This document shows, in pieces, positions 5,305-5,679 of a stretch of DNA of 5,679 bases. The notes under the pieces are model-generated. The model did no database searches. It was given only the letters and a program-made list of their open reading frames with translations, and was not told where the DNA came from. The translations under genes were made by a program, and so were the position numbers. This DNA is from DASRBO01 sp035653595 (GTDB lineage Bacteria > Actinomycetota > Acidimicrobiia > Acidimicrobiales > JAJPHE01): the NCBI GenBank assembly GCA_035653595.1, contig DASRBO010000051.1:1-5679 (forward strand), written 5' to 3'. How positions within the stretch are numbered: the first letter of the stretch is position 1; each line of letters opens with the position of its first letter.

Positions 5305-5679
5305 ATGCTGATGCCCCGCAAGGTCAAGCACCGCAAGCAGCAGCGCGGCCGCATGACCGGAGCAGCCAAGGGTGGCACGACCATCGGCTTCGGCGACTAC
5401 GGCATACAGGCGCTCGAGCCCGGGTGGATCACCGCCCGCCAGATCGAGGCGGCCCGGATCGCCATGACCCGCCACGTTCGCCGCGGCGGCAAGGTCTGGA
5501 TCCGGGTGTTCCCCGACAAGCCGGTGACCCAGAAGCCGGCCGAAACCCGCATGGGCTCCGGCAAGGGCAACCCCGAGCACTGGGTCGCCGTCGTGAAGCC
5601 GGGCCGGATCATGTTCGAGCTGTCCGGCGTCAGCGAGGAGCTGGGGCGCTCGGCCATGGAGCGCGCCATCCAGAAGCTG
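5305..5679 (+). CDS. rplP: 50S ribosomal protein L16 (uL16), 3' partial
   Basis: L16 binds near the A-site tRNA elbow on the 50S subunit and is required for late assembly. 125 codons are present with no stop; family length is about 137-140, so roughly 12-15 residues lie beyond the window. Diagnostic stretches are MPRKVKHRKQQRGR, TTIGFGDYGIQALEPGWIT, RQIEAARIAMTRHVRRGGKV, WIRVFPDKPVTQKPAETRMG (66-85, with an Arg82 equivalent to the E. coli Arg81 hydroxylation site) and MFELSGV. I chose ATG 5305 over ATG 5311 because related L16 proteins begin ML-(M/I)-PRKVKHRK and because AAGGAG (5287-5292) is 12 bases before 5305 but 18 before 5311. It follows the rpsC stop by three bases. Confidence 0.96.
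   Translation, partial: MLMPRKVKHRKQQRGRMTGAAKGGTTIGFGDYGIQALEPGWITARQIEAARIAMTRHVRRGGKVWIRVFPDKPVTQKPAETRMGSGKGNPEHWVAVVKPGRIMFELSGVSEELGRSAMERAIQKL

Noticed and set aside
3883..5580. A 565-codon open frame on the minus strand across rplV, rpsC and rplP.
   Set aside because: It is antisense to three certain ribosomal-protein genes, its Ala/Gly/Leu/Asp-rich translation resembles no family I know, and long antisense frames are expected at this GC content.
1..5679. Search for mobile elements, CRISPR arrays, tRNA or rRNA genes, or an unknown defence-type system.
   Set aside because: Apart from 470-754 and tiny junctions, all bases belong to recognisable translation genes in conserved order. 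No regularly spaced repeats, transposase or tRNA-like folds were seen.

Overview
The window is an ordinary but informative stretch of a bacterial ribosomal-protein super-operon, all on the + strand: the end of tuf, then rpsJ, rplC, rplD, rplW, rplB, rpsS, rplV, rpsC and the beginning of rplP. The very high GC content with G/C-biased third codon positions, the actinobacterial wording of L2, L3, L22 and L16, and the long charged tails on L4, L22 and S3 point to a high-GC actinobacterium. The L22 core resembles what I remember of the class Acidimicrobiia; that class-level placement is from memory and untested.

Layout. Bases 1-140 are the last 45 codons of EF-Tu. Only two bases later rpsJ (S10) begins, so S10 reads as the last gene of the str-type cluster. 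A 285-base non-coding gap (470-754) follows. It is the only sizeable gap in the window. It contains GC-rich inverted repeats just after rpsJ, an AT-rich island with a TATAGT hexamer, and then a series of hairpins ending in an A/C-rich strand that leads to the rplC ribosome-binding site. From rplC onward the genes are packed with overlaps of 1-4 bases or gaps of 3-7 bases, in the classical order L3-L4-L23-L2-S19-L22-S3-L16. rplP runs off the right edge.

How the genes work together. All the products are translation components. EF-Tu delivers aminoacyl-tRNA; S10, S19 and S3 build the head of the 30S subunit; L3, L4, L23, L2, L22 and L16 build the peptidyl-transferase surroundings and exit tunnel of the 50S subunit. 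Tight coupling keeps the subunits in balance.

I found no novel multi-gene system. The parts worth a second look are the displaced operon break between rpsJ and rplC with its structured leader, the long low-complexity tails on L4, L22 (with an internal duplication) and S3, and a His-to-Leu variant beside the conserved His in L2.
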